Notes: generated from the sequence alone by a model not told the origin. Positions 41,881 to 50,822 are shown, counted from the first letter of the stretch. The stretch is DNA of 56,859 bases from Allokutzneria sp. NRRL B-24872 (GCF_002155965.1 NZ_MUMH01000003.1:1-56859); one strand, 5' to 3'. Program-made: numbers and translations.

Positions 41881-43292
41881 GTGAGCCTCGCCCGCGCAGG
41901 GTCCCCGCCCGTGTGCGGATCATGGGCTGGCTGCTGGGCCTGATGGTCGCGGTGCTGGGCGTCGTGGTCCTGATGGTCTGGCAGCTCTCGCTCACCGACG
42001 TGGACAACCGGGTCAACCGCGGCTTGGAGCAGGAGGTCCGCGAGTTCGCCGACTTCGTCTCGGCGGGCAGGGACCCGCGCACGGGCGAGCCGATCTCCGA
42101 TCCGACGAGGCTGCTCGCCGCGCACCTGTCCACGCAGTACCCGGAGAACAACGAGGTGCACGCCGGGGTCGTGGTGCAGCCGGAGCGGATGACCATCCGC
42201 GTCGAGGGCAACCCCGCCTACGACATGCGCTCCGACGAGGCGCTGTTCCGCCGGATCGTCGACGCGCCCGCGAGCTACGGCGACACCGAGACCGAGGGCG
42301 GCGCGATCCGCTGGGCGAAGACCCGGCTCTCCGGCGAGCAGATCGCCCCGTCCTACTTCGTCACCGCCTACTTCGTGGGCGGGATGCGCGCGGCGGCGCT
42401 GTCCACCGTCAACATCCTGTTGCTGGTCAGCGGTTTCGGCCTGGTGCTCGCGGCAGGCGTTGCGTGGGTCGTTGCCGGGCGCATCCTGGCTCCGGTGCGC
42501 ACCGTGCGGCAGGCCGCCGCGGAGATCACCGAGCACGACCTCTCCCGCCGCATCCCGGTGCACGGCAAGGACGACATCTCCGCGCTCGCCGAGCAGTTCA
42601 ACGCGATGCTCGACCGCCTCGAGCACGCCTTCGGCACGCAGCGCAGCTTCCTCGACGACGCCGGGCACGAGCTGCGGACGCCGATCACGATCATCCAGGG
42701 CCACCTCGAACTCATGGGTGACGATCCGGCGGAGCGCGCCGAGGTCGTGCGGCTGTGCACCGACGAACTGGACCGGATGAGCCGCATCGTCGGTGACCTG
42801 CTGCTGCTGGCGAAGGCGGAGCGGCCGGACTTCGTGAACCCGCACGAGGTGGTGCTGCACGAGCTGACCAGCGACATCGACGCCAAGGTCCGCGCGCTGG
42901 GCGAGCGCAGGTGGGTGCTGGAGGCGATGGGCGAGGGCACGGTGCGCCTGGACGAGCAACGCGTCACCCAGGCCGTCGTGCAGCTCGCGCAGAACGCCGT
43001 GCAGCACACCGAGCCCGGTGCGGAGATCCGGATCGGCTCAGCGTTGATCGACGGGCGGGTGTCGTTCTGGGTCACCGACACCGGGCCGGGAATCCGCGCG
43101 GAGGAGCACGAGAAGATCTTCCAGCGCTTCGGCCGCGCGACGGGACGGCGGGACCGGGTGGGCGCCGGGCTGGGGCTGGCGATCGTGCTGGCCATCGCCG
43201 AGGCGCACCACGGCACTGCGGGGGTCGTCTCCGAACCCGGGCGGGGCGCGACCTTCCGCATCGACCTGCCCGCGACGGGAGAACAGCAGTGA
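41877..43292 (+). CDS. Sensor histidine kinase (HAMP, HisKA type)
   Basis: 471 residues. Two membrane helices (about 15-37 and 167-192) enclose an outer domain of roughly 130 residues. A HAMP linker follows (VRTVRQAAAEITEHDLSRRI), then the HisKA box DDAGHELRTPITI and the ATP domain with QNAVQHT, DTGPGI and GLGLAI. It overlaps the acidic exported protein and the response regulator, forming a three-gene operon. The outer domain is not one I recognise; given the neighbour, a cation or cationic peptide is a candidate ligand. Confidence 0.92.
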   Translation: MSEPRPRRVPARVRIMGWLLGLMVAVLGVVVLMVWQLSLTDVDNRVNRGLEQEVREFADFVSAGRDPRTGEPISDPTRLLAAHLSTQYPENNEVHAGVVVQPERMTIRVEGNPAYDMRSDEALFRRIVDAPASYGDTETEGGAIRWAKTRLSGEQIAPSYFVTAYFVGGMRAAALSTVNILLLVSGFGLVLAAGVAWVVAGRILAPVRTVRQAAAEITEHDLSRRIPVHGKDDISALAEQFNAMLDRLEHAFGTQRSFLDDAGHELRTPITIIQGHLELMGDDPAERAEVVRLCTDELDRMSRIVGDLLLLAKAERPDFVNPHEVVLHELTSDIDAKVRALGERRWVLEAMGEGTVRLDEQRVTQAVVQLAQNAVQHTEPGAEIRIGSALIDGRVSFWVTDTGPGIRAEEHEKIFQRFGRATGRRDRVGAGLGLAIVLAIAEAHHGTAGVVSEPGRGATFRIDLPATGEQQ

Positions 43293-43951
43293 GCCGTGTC
43301 CTGATCGTCGAGGACGAGCAGCGCATCGCCTCGTTCGTGGAGAAGGGCCTGCGCGCCAACGGGTTCAGCACCACCGTGGTCGGCGACGGGGAGACCGCGA
43401 TCGACTACGCGGTGACCGGCGGCTTCGACCTGGTGGTGCTCGACCTCGGCCTGCCGGACCGGGACGGATTCTCCGTGCTGCGCGCGCTGCGCGAGGCCAA
43501 GGTGACCGCGCCGGTGATCATCCTGACCGCGCGGGACTCCGTGCACGACACGGTCGCGGGCCTGGAGGGCGGCGCGGACGACTACATGACCAAGCCGTTC
43601 CGCTTCGAGGAGCTGCTGGCGCGCGTGCGGCTGCGGCTGCGCGGTCCGGAGCGGGCGCCGGAGGTGACGGTGCTGCGGCACGAGGACCTGTCGCTCGATC
43701 TGCGCAGCCGCCGCGCCCAGCTGCCCGGCCAGGTGGTCGACCTGACCGCGCGGGAGTTCGCGCTGCTGGAGCTGTTCCTCCGGCACCCCGGCCAGGTGCT
43801 CGCGCGGGAGCAGATCCTGTCGCACGTGTGGGGCTACGACTTCGACCCCGGTTCGAACGTGGTGGACGTCTACGTGCGGGCGCTGCGGAAGAAGGTCGGG
43901 GCCGAACGGATCGACACGGTGCGCGGGATGGGCTACCGCCTCGGTCGCTAA
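43289..43951 (+). CDS. OmpR-family response regulator
   Basis: 220 residues from a GTG overlapping the kinase stop (GTGA). The receiver domain has VEDEQRI, the phospho-acceptor aspartate in VVLDLGLPD and the lysine in MTKPFRFEEL. The C-terminal winged helix has LTAREFALLELFLRHPGQVLAREQILSHVWGY (in pieces) and ends RGMGYRLG. It should bind DNA as a dimer on phosphorylation by the upstream kinase. Targets are not visible; the operon promoter itself and the alpha-amylase downstream (89 bases) are candidates. Confidence 0.93.
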   Translation: MSRVLIVEDEQRIASFVEKGLRANGFSTTVVGDGETAIDYAVTGGFDLVVLDLGLPDRDGFSVLRALREAKVTAPVIILTARDSVHDTVAGLEGGADDYMTKPFRFEELLARVRLRLRGPERAPEVTVLRHEDLSLDLRSRRAQLPGQVVDLTAREFALLELFLRHPGQVLAREQILSHVWGYDFDPGSNVVDVYVRALRKKVGAERIDTVRGMGYRLGR

Positions 43952-44040
43952 TTCTTGAAAATATTTGCAGGCTCTGTCCTGAACCCCGCACTGCCCTGCA
44001 TGATCGAGCGATCGCCCCCTCCCAGTGCTGCGAGGTCTCG

Positions 44041-45468
44041 ATGCGAAAGCTCGTTCTGGCCGCTTCTTCCCTGCTTGCGGCCACCCTGTTAGCGCCGGTC
44101 ACGGCGTCGGCCGCGCCACCCGGCGGCAAGGACGTGATCGTCAGGCTGTTCCAGTGGAACTGGCCGTCGGTGGCCAAGGAGTGCAAAGAATTTCTGGGCC
44201 CGCGCGGAGTCGGCGCGGTGCACGTGTCCCCGCCGCAGGAGCACGTCGTGCGGCCGGACCTCGGCAGCCCGTGGTGGCAGGACTACCAGCCGGTCAGCTA
44301 CAAGATCGACAGCCGCCGGGGTGACCGCGCCGCGTTCGCCTCGATGGTCCGCTCCTGCAAGTCGGCGGGCGTGCAGGTCTACGTCGACACCGTGATCAAC
44401 CACATGGCCGGCCAGGACGTACCGGGCAAGGGCTGGGCGGGCAGCGCCTACGACCACTACTCCTACCCCGGCATCTACGCCGACAAGGACTTCCACCACT
44501 GCGGCCGCAACGGCAACGACGACATCAAGAACTACTTCGACCGCTTCGAGGTGCAGAACTGCGAGCTGGTCAACCTCGCGGACCTGAAGACCGAGAGCGA
44601 GCCGGTGCGCAACCGCATCGCGGGCTACCTCAACGACCTGCTCTCGCTCGGGGTCGACGGGTTCCGCATCGACGCGGCCAAGCACATGGCCACGGCCGAC
44701 ATCGGCGCGATCAAGGCCAAGCTCTCCCGCCCGGCCTACATCTTCCAGGAAACGACCTTCGCCGCCGGTGAGCCGATCCTGCCGGACGAGTACCTGCCCA
44801 ACGGCGACGTGAAGGTGTTCGCCTACGGCTACGACCTCGCGCGGATCTTCAACCAGGAGAAGCTGTCCTCCCTGCGCACCTTCGGCTCCTCCTTGCCCAG
44901 CAACAAGGCCGTGGTGTTCACCGACAACCACGACACGCAGCGCGGGCACCCGGTGCTGACGCACAAGGACGGCGGTCGCTACGCGCTCGCCAACGCGTTC
45001 GTGCTGGCGTGGCCGTACGGCACCCCGCAGGTGATGAGCTCCTACGAGTTCGCCAACACCGACCAGGGTCCGCCCAGTGATGCCAACGGGCGCACCAAGA
45101 ACACCACGTGCTTCGCCGACGGTTGGCGCTGCGAGCACCGGTGGCAGGTGATCGGCAACATGATCGGCTTCCACAACGCGGTGCGCGGCACGAACGTGAA
45201 CAGCTGGTGGGACAACGGGAACGACCTGATCACCTTCGGTCGCGGCGACAAGGGCTACCTCGTGCTCAACGACGAGGGCTCAGCCGTCACCGGCCGTTCG
45301 TTCCACACCCCGCTGCCCGCTGGCAAGTACTGCGACGTGGTCCACGGGGACTTCTCCGGTGGCAAGTGCTCCGGCCCCGTGTACACAGTGGACAGTGGCG
45401 GTTGGTTCCGCGCTGACGTGGCCGCGCACGACGCGATCGCGTTGCACGCCAACGCTCGCGTGGGCTGA
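44041..45468 (+). CDS. Secreted family 13 alpha-amylase
   Basis: 475 residues with a signal peptide (MRKLVLAASSLLAAT to SASA) and GAGG before the ATG. The GH13 regions are all present: DTVINHM, GFRIDAAKH with the nucleophile aspartate, FQETTF with the acid glutamate, and FTDNHDTQ with the transition-state aspartate. It has no starch-binding CBM20 domain, which Streptomyces amylases often carry. It hydrolyses internal alpha-1,4 bonds in starch outside the cell. The converging neighbour encodes a tendamistat-like protein. The AT-rich 43951-43970 gap may hold its promoter. Confidence 0.94.
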   Translation: MRKLVLAASSLLAATLLAPVTASAAPPGGKDVIVRLFQWNWPSVAKECKEFLGPRGVGAVHVSPPQEHVVRPDLGSPWWQDYQPVSYKIDSRRGDRAAFASMVRSCKSAGVQVYVDTVINHMAGQDVPGKGWAGSAYDHYSYPGIYADKDFHHCGRNGNDDIKNYFDRFEVQNCELVNLADLKTESEPVRNRIAGYLNDLLSLGVDGFRIDAAKHMATADIGAIKAKLSRPAYIFQETTFAAGEPILPDEYLPNGDVKVFAYGYDLARIFNQEKLSSLRTFGSSLPSNKAVVFTDNHDTQRGHPVLTHKDGGRYALANAFVLAWPYGTPQVMSSYEFANTDQGPPSDANGRTKNTTCFADGWRCEHRWQVIGNMIGFHNAVRGTNVNSWWDNGNDLITFGRGDKGYLVLNDEGSAVTGRSFHTPLPAGKYCDVVHGDFSGGKCSGPVYTVDSGGWFRADVAAHDAIALHANARVG

Positions 45469-45479
45469 TCAGCGACAGC

Positions 45480-45516
45480 GGCTCGTTCACCGCACTGGGG
45501 GTGCGGTGAACGAGCC
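45480..45516. terminator. Bidirectional terminator after alpha-amylase
   Basis: GGCTCGTTCACCGCAC (45480-45495) pairs perfectly with 45501-45516 over 16 bases with a five-base loop, between the converging amylase and small secreted protein genes. Confidence 0.92.
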
Positions 45517-45524
45517 GGTGCGGA

Positions 45525-45812
45525 TCAGCAGAGTTCGAGGCGGTCCACGCGACCGCTCGGCCCGTAGAGGTCGTGCCGCTGGCCGGGCTTGTAGGTCCAG
45601 CACGCGCTGTCAGGACCGAACGCCACGACGATCTTGACCTTCCTCGTGGTCTTGCAGCGGTTGGTGACCTCGATCCGCATCTTCCACTGGTTGTTCTTCC
45701 AGGTGACGCAGGACGGTGCCGACGTGGCCGCCGACGCGGGGGCGACCGTCAGCAGCGGCGCGAGGACCGCCAGTCCGACTCCGGCCAGCGCTGCCCGACG
45801 AAAGTGCTTCAC
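45525..45812 (-). CDS. Small secreted protein with a tendamistat-like cysteine pattern
   Basis: 95 residues. GTG at 45812 has GGGAG five bases before it. The signal peptide ends near APASA, leaving a mature domain of about 68 residues. Its cysteines and spacing (APSCVTW, VTNRC, SACWTYKPGQ, final LELC), the VKIVVA strand and the PGQ turn all parallel tendamistat, a Streptomyces alpha-amylase inhibitor. The inhibitor's Trp-Arg-Tyr triad reads Trp-Lys-Met here. It converges on an alpha-amylase gene 56 bases away. An inhibitor, a relative with a new target, or simply a small secreted beta-barrel are all possible. Confidence 0.8.
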   Translation of the reverse strand: MKHFRRAALAGVGLAVLAPLLTVAPASAATSAPSCVTWKNNQWKMRIEVTNRCKTTRKVKIVVAFGPDSACWTYKPGQRHDLYGPSGRVDRLELC

Positions 45813-45908
45813 CACAACTCCCAACTGAGAAACCAGGACATCAGAGGGATGCGCGGCCAGTGCTCCTCGTTCCGAGTCGCGCGCGCCATTCGGGTGCGGC
45901 CGAACCGG

Positions 45909-47696
45909 TCAGCGACCAGCCGCGTAACCCTGGTTGCCGCGCGGATTGGCCGCGCCGCGGAGGAATCCGGTCTCCGGATCGCGCGCCACGGCCGACATCC
46001 TGCCAAGCGACCAGGCTCCGCCGTCCACGACGTGGTGCCCGCGCTCGGTCAGCGAAGCGATCGCGGCAGCGCCGAGCCGCGACTCCACGACCAGCTCCCC
46101 CGGCGTCCAGTTGCGCGGGTAGAACGAACTGGGCACGGCGTTGGAGTGCCAGGCGGGCGAGTCGATCGCGGCCTGGAGGTTGAGCCCGCCGACGGTGTGC
46201 GCCAACCAGAAGCACAGCTGCCACTGGTCCTGCTGGTCGCCGCCGGGCGTGCCGAACGCGAGCACCGGCTTGCCGTTCCTGCTGGCCATGGACGGGCTGA
46301 GCGTGATGCGCGGTCGCTTGCCGGGCGCGAGGGAGTTCGGCAGGCCTTCGTCCAGCCAGAACATCTGCGCGCGCGTGCCGAGGCAGAACCCGAGCGCGGG
46401 GATCGTCGGCGAGGACTGGAGCCAGCCGCCGGAGGGCGTCGCGGACACCATGTTCCCCCAGCGGTCCACCACGTCGACGTGCACGGTGTCGCCGCGCGTG
46501 GTGCCGGTGCGCGACACCGTCGGCTCACCGACACCCGCTGCCGAGCTGACCGGCTCAGCCGCTCGACCTGAGTCCACATAGGACGGAAGCGCCGCGCTCC
46601 GCCCCTCCGGCGAACCGGGCCGCAGCTCCAACGACGCCCGTGAGCCGATCAACGATGCGCGGGAAGCCGCATAGGACCGCGACACCAGCGCGTCGATCGG
46701 CACGCCGGGATCGTCGCCGTACCAGGCCTCCCGGTCGGCGAACGCGAGCTTCGTCGCCTCGACCGCCTGGTGCACCGTGTCCGCCGTCGCGACACCGTCC
46801 ACATAGGACAGATCGCGGCCTTCGAGCAGCCGCAGCTGCTGCGCGAGCGTCGGCCCCTGGCTCCACCGGCCGATCTTGTGCAACGCCCAGCCGTCCGCGA
46901 GGTCCACCGTCAGCGGCGCCTCGTAGGAGGCCTGCCAGCTCGCGATGTCCTGCGCCGTCAGCACTCCCGCGTGATCACCGCCGGAGTCGTCGCGCACCGG
47001 GGTTCGGCAGAACGCGTCGATCTCCTCCGCCACGAAGCCCTGCGACCACGCGCGCCGTGCGGCGTCGATCTGCGCCTCGCGACCGCTGACCGCCTCAGCC
47101 TCAGCGAGCAGGCGCTCCCACACGTCGGCCAGCACGGGGTTGGTGAAACGACTGCCCGCGGCCGGTGGTGCGCCGTCGCGCAGCCACATCGCCGCAGAGC
47201 TGCGCCAGTGCTCGGTGAACAGCTCGGCGACCGTGCCGATCGTCGTCCCCACGCGGTCGAGCAGCGGGAAGCCGTCGCGCGCGTAGCCGATCGCGTAGTC
47301 GAGGACTTGGCGCAGCGAGCGCGTTCCGTGGTCGCGCAGCAGTGTCAGCCACCCGTCCCAAGCGCCCGGAACCGTCGCCGCGAGCAGCCCGGTGCCGGGG
47401 ATGAGGTCGAGCCCCTGATCGCGGTAGTGCTCAATGCTCGCGCCCGCCGGAGCGCCGCCCTGGCCGCACAGGACCTCGACGCGGTCCGAGCCCGCCGTCG
47501 CGAACAGCGCGGGCACCTCGCCGCCGGGGCCGTTGAGGTGCGGCTCCACCACCTGGAGCACGAAGCCCGCCGCGACCGCCGCGTCGAAGGCGTTGCCGCC
47601 GTCCTCCAGCACCGCCATCCCCGCCGCCGAGGCGAGCCAGTGCGTGGAGGCCACCATGCCGTACGTCCCGACGAGCTCGGGCCTGGTCGTGAACAC
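45909..47696 (-). CDS. Gamma-glutamyltransferase-family enzyme
   Basis: 595 residues. The N-terminal half has GGNAFDAAVAAGF and NGPGGE; the autoprocessing nucleophile is Thr404 in RGDTVHVDVVDRWGNM, which would split the chain into large and small subunits. The second subunit has GGWLQSSPTIP and GTPGGDQQDQW. No signal peptide is seen, so it may act in the cytoplasm, unlike the periplasmic forms. Substrates are probably gamma-glutamyl compounds or a cephalosporin-acylase-like amide. Two GTCC-ACATA-GGAC palindromes lie in the coding sequence (46572, 46797). Confidence 0.9.
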   Translation of the reverse strand: MFTTRPELVGTYGMVASTHWLASAAGMAVLEDGGNAFDAAVAAGFVLQVVEPHLNGPGGEVPALFATAGSDRVEVLCGQGGAPAGASIEHYRDQGLDLIPGTGLLAATVPGAWDGWLTLLRDHGTRSLRQVLDYAIGYARDGFPLLDRVGTTIGTVAELFTEHWRSSAAMWLRDGAPPAAGSRFTNPVLADVWERLLAEAEAVSGREAQIDAARRAWSQGFVAEEIDAFCRTPVRDDSGGDHAGVLTAQDIASWQASYEAPLTVDLADGWALHKIGRWSQGPTLAQQLRLLEGRDLSYVDGVATADTVHQAVEATKLAFADREAWYGDDPGVPIDALVSRSYAASRASLIGSRASLELRPGSPEGRSAALPSYVDSGRAAEPVSSAAGVGEPTVSRTGTTRGDTVHVDVVDRWGNMVSATPSGGWLQSSPTIPALGFCLGTRAQMFWLDEGLPNSLAPGKRPRITLSPSMASRNGKPVLAFGTPGGDQQDQWQLCFWLAHTVGGLNLQAAIDSPAWHSNAVPSSFYPRNWTPGELVVESRLGAAAIASLTERGHHVVDGGAWSLGRMSAVARDPETGFLRGAANPRGNQGYAAGR

Positions 47697-47744
47697 GCTC
47701 CCAACCTAGGCGAAGTCGTTAGACTTGCTAAGTACCGTATCGAT

Positions 47745-48194
47745 TCAGAGCGCCGCGCCCACGCAGGCCGCCAGGAAGACCACCTGCATCACCGTGCGCG
47801 GAACCAGCGGCGTCGCGGGCCGACCACCGAAGTCCAGCCGCTTCACCGCCGCGTGGACGTTCGCCGGGAACATCGCCAGCAGCAGCACCGCGAGGCAGAT
47901 CGCCGCCGCCCGAGCCGTCACCGGCACGAGCACGCCGACCGCGCCCACGATCTCCAGCACTCCCGTGACCGTGACCAGCAACCCCGGCTTCGGCAACCAC
48001 GGCGGAACCATCGCGATCATGTCCGCGCGCAGCTTCGACCAGTGCGCGAACCCCGTCAGCAGGAACATCAGCGCCACGCCGACCCGCAGCGCCGACTGCC
48101 ACCCGTCCAGCACGTCAACCCCGAGCAGTCCAACCACCCGAGCAAGACCCCAACCAGCGAAAAGCGCGATCAACGGTGCCATGCCCGAGAGCAT
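47745..48194 (-). CDS. DoxX-family membrane protein
   Basis: 149 residues with four membrane helices: LRVGVALMFLLTGFAHWSKL contains the DoxX pattern, and the third helix follows EIVGAVGVLVPV. The family occurs in quinone- and thiol-redox pathways; the partner is not known. ATG at 48194 and ATG at 48182 are both possible starts. An inverted repeat lies across the first, so control by a MarR- or TetR-type repressor is likely, though no regulator gene is next to it. Confidence 0.87.
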   Translation of the reverse strand: MLSGMAPLIALFAGWGLARVVGLLGVDVLDGWQSALRVGVALMFLLTGFAHWSKLRADMIAMVPPWLPKPGLLVTVTGVLEIVGAVGVLVPVTARAAAICLAVLLLAMFPANVHAAVKRLDFGGRPATPLVPRTVMQVVFLAACVGAAL

Positions 48195-48218
48195 AACACT
48201 GTTTTAGAACACCGTTAT
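48193..48218. promoter_or_regulatory. Operator-like inverted repeat at the DoxX start
   Basis: ATAACACTGTT-TTAG-AACACCGTTAT has 9 of 11 positions matched across a four-base spacer. It overlaps the upstream candidate start codon and would block transcription or initiation if bound. Confidence 0.55.
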
Positions 48219-48222
48219 GGAA

Positions 48223-49521
48223 CTAGTCCACCGGCTGCATCCCCACGCCGCGCCAGCTCAGCCCGGCGCGGCGCAGCACGTCCGGGTCCAGGTGGTTGCG
48301 GGTGTCCACGACGACCCGCCCTTCCAGCAGCGAGGCCACCCGCGCCCAGTCCAGCGTTCGGAACTCCGGCCACTCGGTCAGCAGCACCAGGCCCGCCGCC
48401 CCCTTGGCCACCTCGTACGCGTCGTCGACCACGCGCACGGTGTCGGTCACACCGGGCACCGCGTGCGCCACACCGGGGTCGTAGGCGGTCAGCTCGGCGC
48501 CCTCTTCGCGCAGCAGCTCGGCGACGGCGAGCGCGGGTGAGTCGCGGAGGTCGTCGGTGCCCGCCTTGAAGGTCAGCCCGAGCAGCCCGAGCCGCACGCC
48601 GTCCAGCGAACCCCCGCAGGCCTCGCGGATCTTGGTGACGATGCGCTGCCGCTGGCGGGTGTTGGTGTCGATGGTGGCGCGCAGCAGCATGAAGTCGAAG
48701 TCGACCGCGTCGGCGGCCTGGATCAGCGCGTGCGTGTCCTTCGGCAGGCAGGAGCCGCCCCATCCCGGGCCGGGCTGGAGGAACGCCTGGCCGATCCGCC
48801 GGTCGTAGCCGATGCCCTCGGTGACGTCGGCGACGTTGGCGCCCAGCCGCTCGGACAGCTCGGCGATCGCGTTGACGTAGGACAGCTTCATCGCGAGGAA
48901 GCAGTTCGCCGCGTACTTGACCAGCTCGGCGCTGGGCGCGTCGGTGAGCACGGTCGGCGCGCCGAGCCGCGCGTAGAGCGCCGCGACCCGCTCGGCCGCG
49001 TCCTGGGCGCTGGAGCCGACCACGATCCGGTCGGGGTTGAGGAAGTCGTGCACCGCGCTGCCCTCGCGGAGGAACTCCGGATTGCTCACCACGGCGATGT
49101 CCGGGCGGTTCAGCAGCTGGTGCATGCGCTCGGCGGTGCCGACGGGCACGGTCGACTTGTTCACCACCACGCAGCCGGCGGGCAGCAGGTCGCGCACCTC
49201 GGAGATCACCGACTCCACGGCGACCAGGTCGGCAGCGCCGCCGACGCCCATCGGGGTCGGCACGCACATGAAGACGACCTCGGCGTCCAGCACGGCCTTG
49301 CTCGCACCGAGCACGAACTCCAGCCGACCCGCCGCGAGACCTTCCGCGACCAGCTCGCTCAGCCCCGGCTCCAGGATGGAGACCCGGCCCGCCGACAGCC
49401 GGTCCACCTTGTCCGGGTCGACATCCGCGCAGATCACGCGATGCCCGAGCGAGGCAAGGCACGCGCCCGTCGTCAGTCCGACATAGCCGGAGCCGACAAC
49501 GGCGATACGACGGGCGAACAC
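48223..49521 (-). CDS. UDP-glucose/GDP-mannose dehydrogenase
   Basis: 432 residues from a GTG (VFARRIAVVGSGYVG). The N-terminal Rossmann motif GSGYVGLTTG, the middle PEFLREGSA and the active-site cysteine in GWGGSCLPKDT are all intact, giving four-electron oxidation of a UDP- or GDP-sugar to its uronate. The C-terminal domain has GLTFKAGTDDLRDSPAL. UDP-glucose is the likely substrate. Uronic acids are common in surface glycans, so it could supply the locus at 24.9-38.7 kb, but it is not linked to it. Confidence 0.92.
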   Translation of the reverse strand: MFARRIAVVGSGYVGLTTGACLASLGHRVICADVDPDKVDRLSAGRVSILEPGLSELVAEGLAAGRLEFVLGASKAVLDAEVVFMCVPTPMGVGGAADLVAVESVISEVRDLLPAGCVVVNKSTVPVGTAERMHQLLNRPDIAVVSNPEFLREGSAVHDFLNPDRIVVGSSAQDAAERVAALYARLGAPTVLTDAPSAELVKYAANCFLAMKLSYVNAIAELSERLGANVADVTEGIGYDRRIGQAFLQPGPGWGGSCLPKDTHALIQAADAVDFDFMLLRATIDTNTRQRQRIVTKIREACGGSLDGVRLGLLGLTFKAGTDDLRDSPALAVAELLREEGAELTAYDPGVAHAVPGVTDTVRVVDDAYEVAKGAAGLVLLTEWPEFRTLDWARVASLLEGRVVVDTRNHLDPDVLRRAGLSWRGVGMQPVD

Positions 49522-49662
49522 CACACCACCCCCGAGGCGGCCAGGGAAGACAGGACCACAGCCCTGGCATCCTGGCATCGTGCACGGACGCATCGCCAAC
49601 CGGCCAATTCTTGAGCAACTGGGAGTGACTGAGCGGTAACCGGGCATTAGGGTCTCCGGCTT

Positions 49663-50625
49663 GTGGAGCAGCGTCGTCTGGGTAATTCGGGCCTCGTCGT
49701 GAGTGCCGTCGGCCTCGGGTGCAACAACCTGGGCCGGCCCGGCACGCCAACGGAGTCGCTGGCGGGCACCCGCGAGGTGGTCAACGCGGCGCTGGAGTCC
49801 GGCGTGACCTTCTTCGACGTCGCCGACGTCTACGGTGCGCCGCGCGGCCGCAGCGAGGACCTGCTCGGGCAGGCGCTGACCGGGGTCCGCGAGCACGCGG
49901 TGATCGCCACCAAGTTCGGCATGGACATGCAGGGCACCAACGGCCCCGACTTCGGCGCGCGGGCATCGCGGCGCTACATCACCAGGGCCGTGGAGTCCTC
50001 GCTGCGCAGGCTCAACACCGACTGGATCGACCTCTACCAGCTGCACCGGCCCGATCCCGCGACCCCGGTCGAGGAGACGCTGGCCGCGGCGGACGACCTG
50101 ATCAGCTCCGGCAAGGTCCGCTACGTCGGGCACTGCAACCTGGCGGGCTGGCAGATCGCCGACGCCGCGTGGACGGCGAAGACCACCAACCACGTCGCGC
50201 CGATCTCCGCGCAGAACCACTACTCGCTGCTGGAGCGCGAGGCCGAGCGCGACGTGATCCCCGCCTGCACCCGCTTCGGGCTCGGGCTGCTGCCGTACTT
50301 CCCGCTGGCCAACGGCCTGCTCACCGGCAAGTACCAGCGCGATGCCGAGCCACCCGCGGGCAGCCGCCTCGTCGGCAGGGAGCGGCTGCTCTCCGACGCG
50401 CCGTGGGAGCGCATCGACGCGTTGCGCGAGTTCGCCAAGGAGCGCGGGATCTCCATGATCGACCTCGCCGTCGGCTGGCTGGCCCACCAGCCCTCGGTGG
50501 CGTCGGTGATGGCGGGCGCGACCAGCGCGGATCAGATCAAGGGCAACGCCGAGGGCTCCCGCTGGCGGCCGAACGCCGAGGACCTCCAGGAGATCGACCG
50601 GATCTGCCCGCCCGGCCGCCGCTGA
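49663..50625 (+). CDS. Aldo/keto reductase
   Basis: 320 residues of the AKR barrel. The tetrad is visible: aspartate and tyrosine in FFDVADVYG, lysine in IATKFG and histidine in YQLHRPDP. The NADPH-binding end carries PYFPLANGLLTGKY and VMAGATSADQI. It is soluble and uses NADPH to reduce carbonyl compounds; the substrate is unknown. The first codon is GTG with only a weak ribosome site. It is divergent from the UDP-sugar dehydrogenase across about 140 bases. Confidence 0.92.
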   Translation: MEQRRLGNSGLVVSAVGLGCNNLGRPGTPTESLAGTREVVNAALESGVTFFDVADVYGAPRGRSEDLLGQALTGVREHAVIATKFGMDMQGTNGPDFGARASRRYITRAVESSLRRLNTDWIDLYQLHRPDPATPVEETLAAADDLISSGKVRYVGHCNLAGWQIADAAWTAKTTNHVAPISAQNHYSLLEREAERDVIPACTRFGLGLLPYFPLANGLLTGKYQRDAEPPAGSRLVGRERLLSDAPWERIDALREFAKERGISMIDLAVGWLAHQPSVASVMAGATSADQIKGNAEGSRWRPNAEDLQEIDRICPPGRR

Positions 50626-50720
50626 GTGACTCTCGGTAGCGGAGCACGTCGCCCGTTCGCTGATCACCACTGGCCACATGGCCGATGCTCACGCAGCGTG
50701 CGGACCGTCAGGATTTCTCC

Positions 50721-50822
50721 ATGGAGCTTCTCGGAATCCTCGCCCTCCTCGGTGGGCTCGCGCTGCTGGCGGCTCTGCCGCTGGTCGCCGTGATGCACAC
50801 CGTGGAAGCCCGCCGACGGTAA
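50721..50822 (+). CDS. 33-residue membrane protein
   Basis: An ATG with AGGA seven bases upstream opens a 33-codon frame ending in TAA. The product begins MELLGILALLGG, is one hydrophobic helix of about 23 residues, then a basic tail ending EARRR, consistent with a small single-pass membrane protein with its tail inside. It lies alone between the aldo/keto reductase and SDR genes. No family is recognised. Size makes the call uncertain, but the ribosome site and composition are good. Confidence 0.55.
   Translation: MELLGILALLGGLALLAALPLVAVMHTVEARRR

Noticed and set aside
43951-43970. MalR/CTTGCAG-type operator before the amylase gene
   Set aside because: Only partial matches (CTTGAAA, TTTGCAG); too weak to call.
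48223-50679. 818-codon reading of the UDP-sugar dehydrogenase frame
   Set aside because: The upstream part is antisense to the aldo/keto reductase; dehydrogenase homology begins at VFARRIAVVG near 49521.
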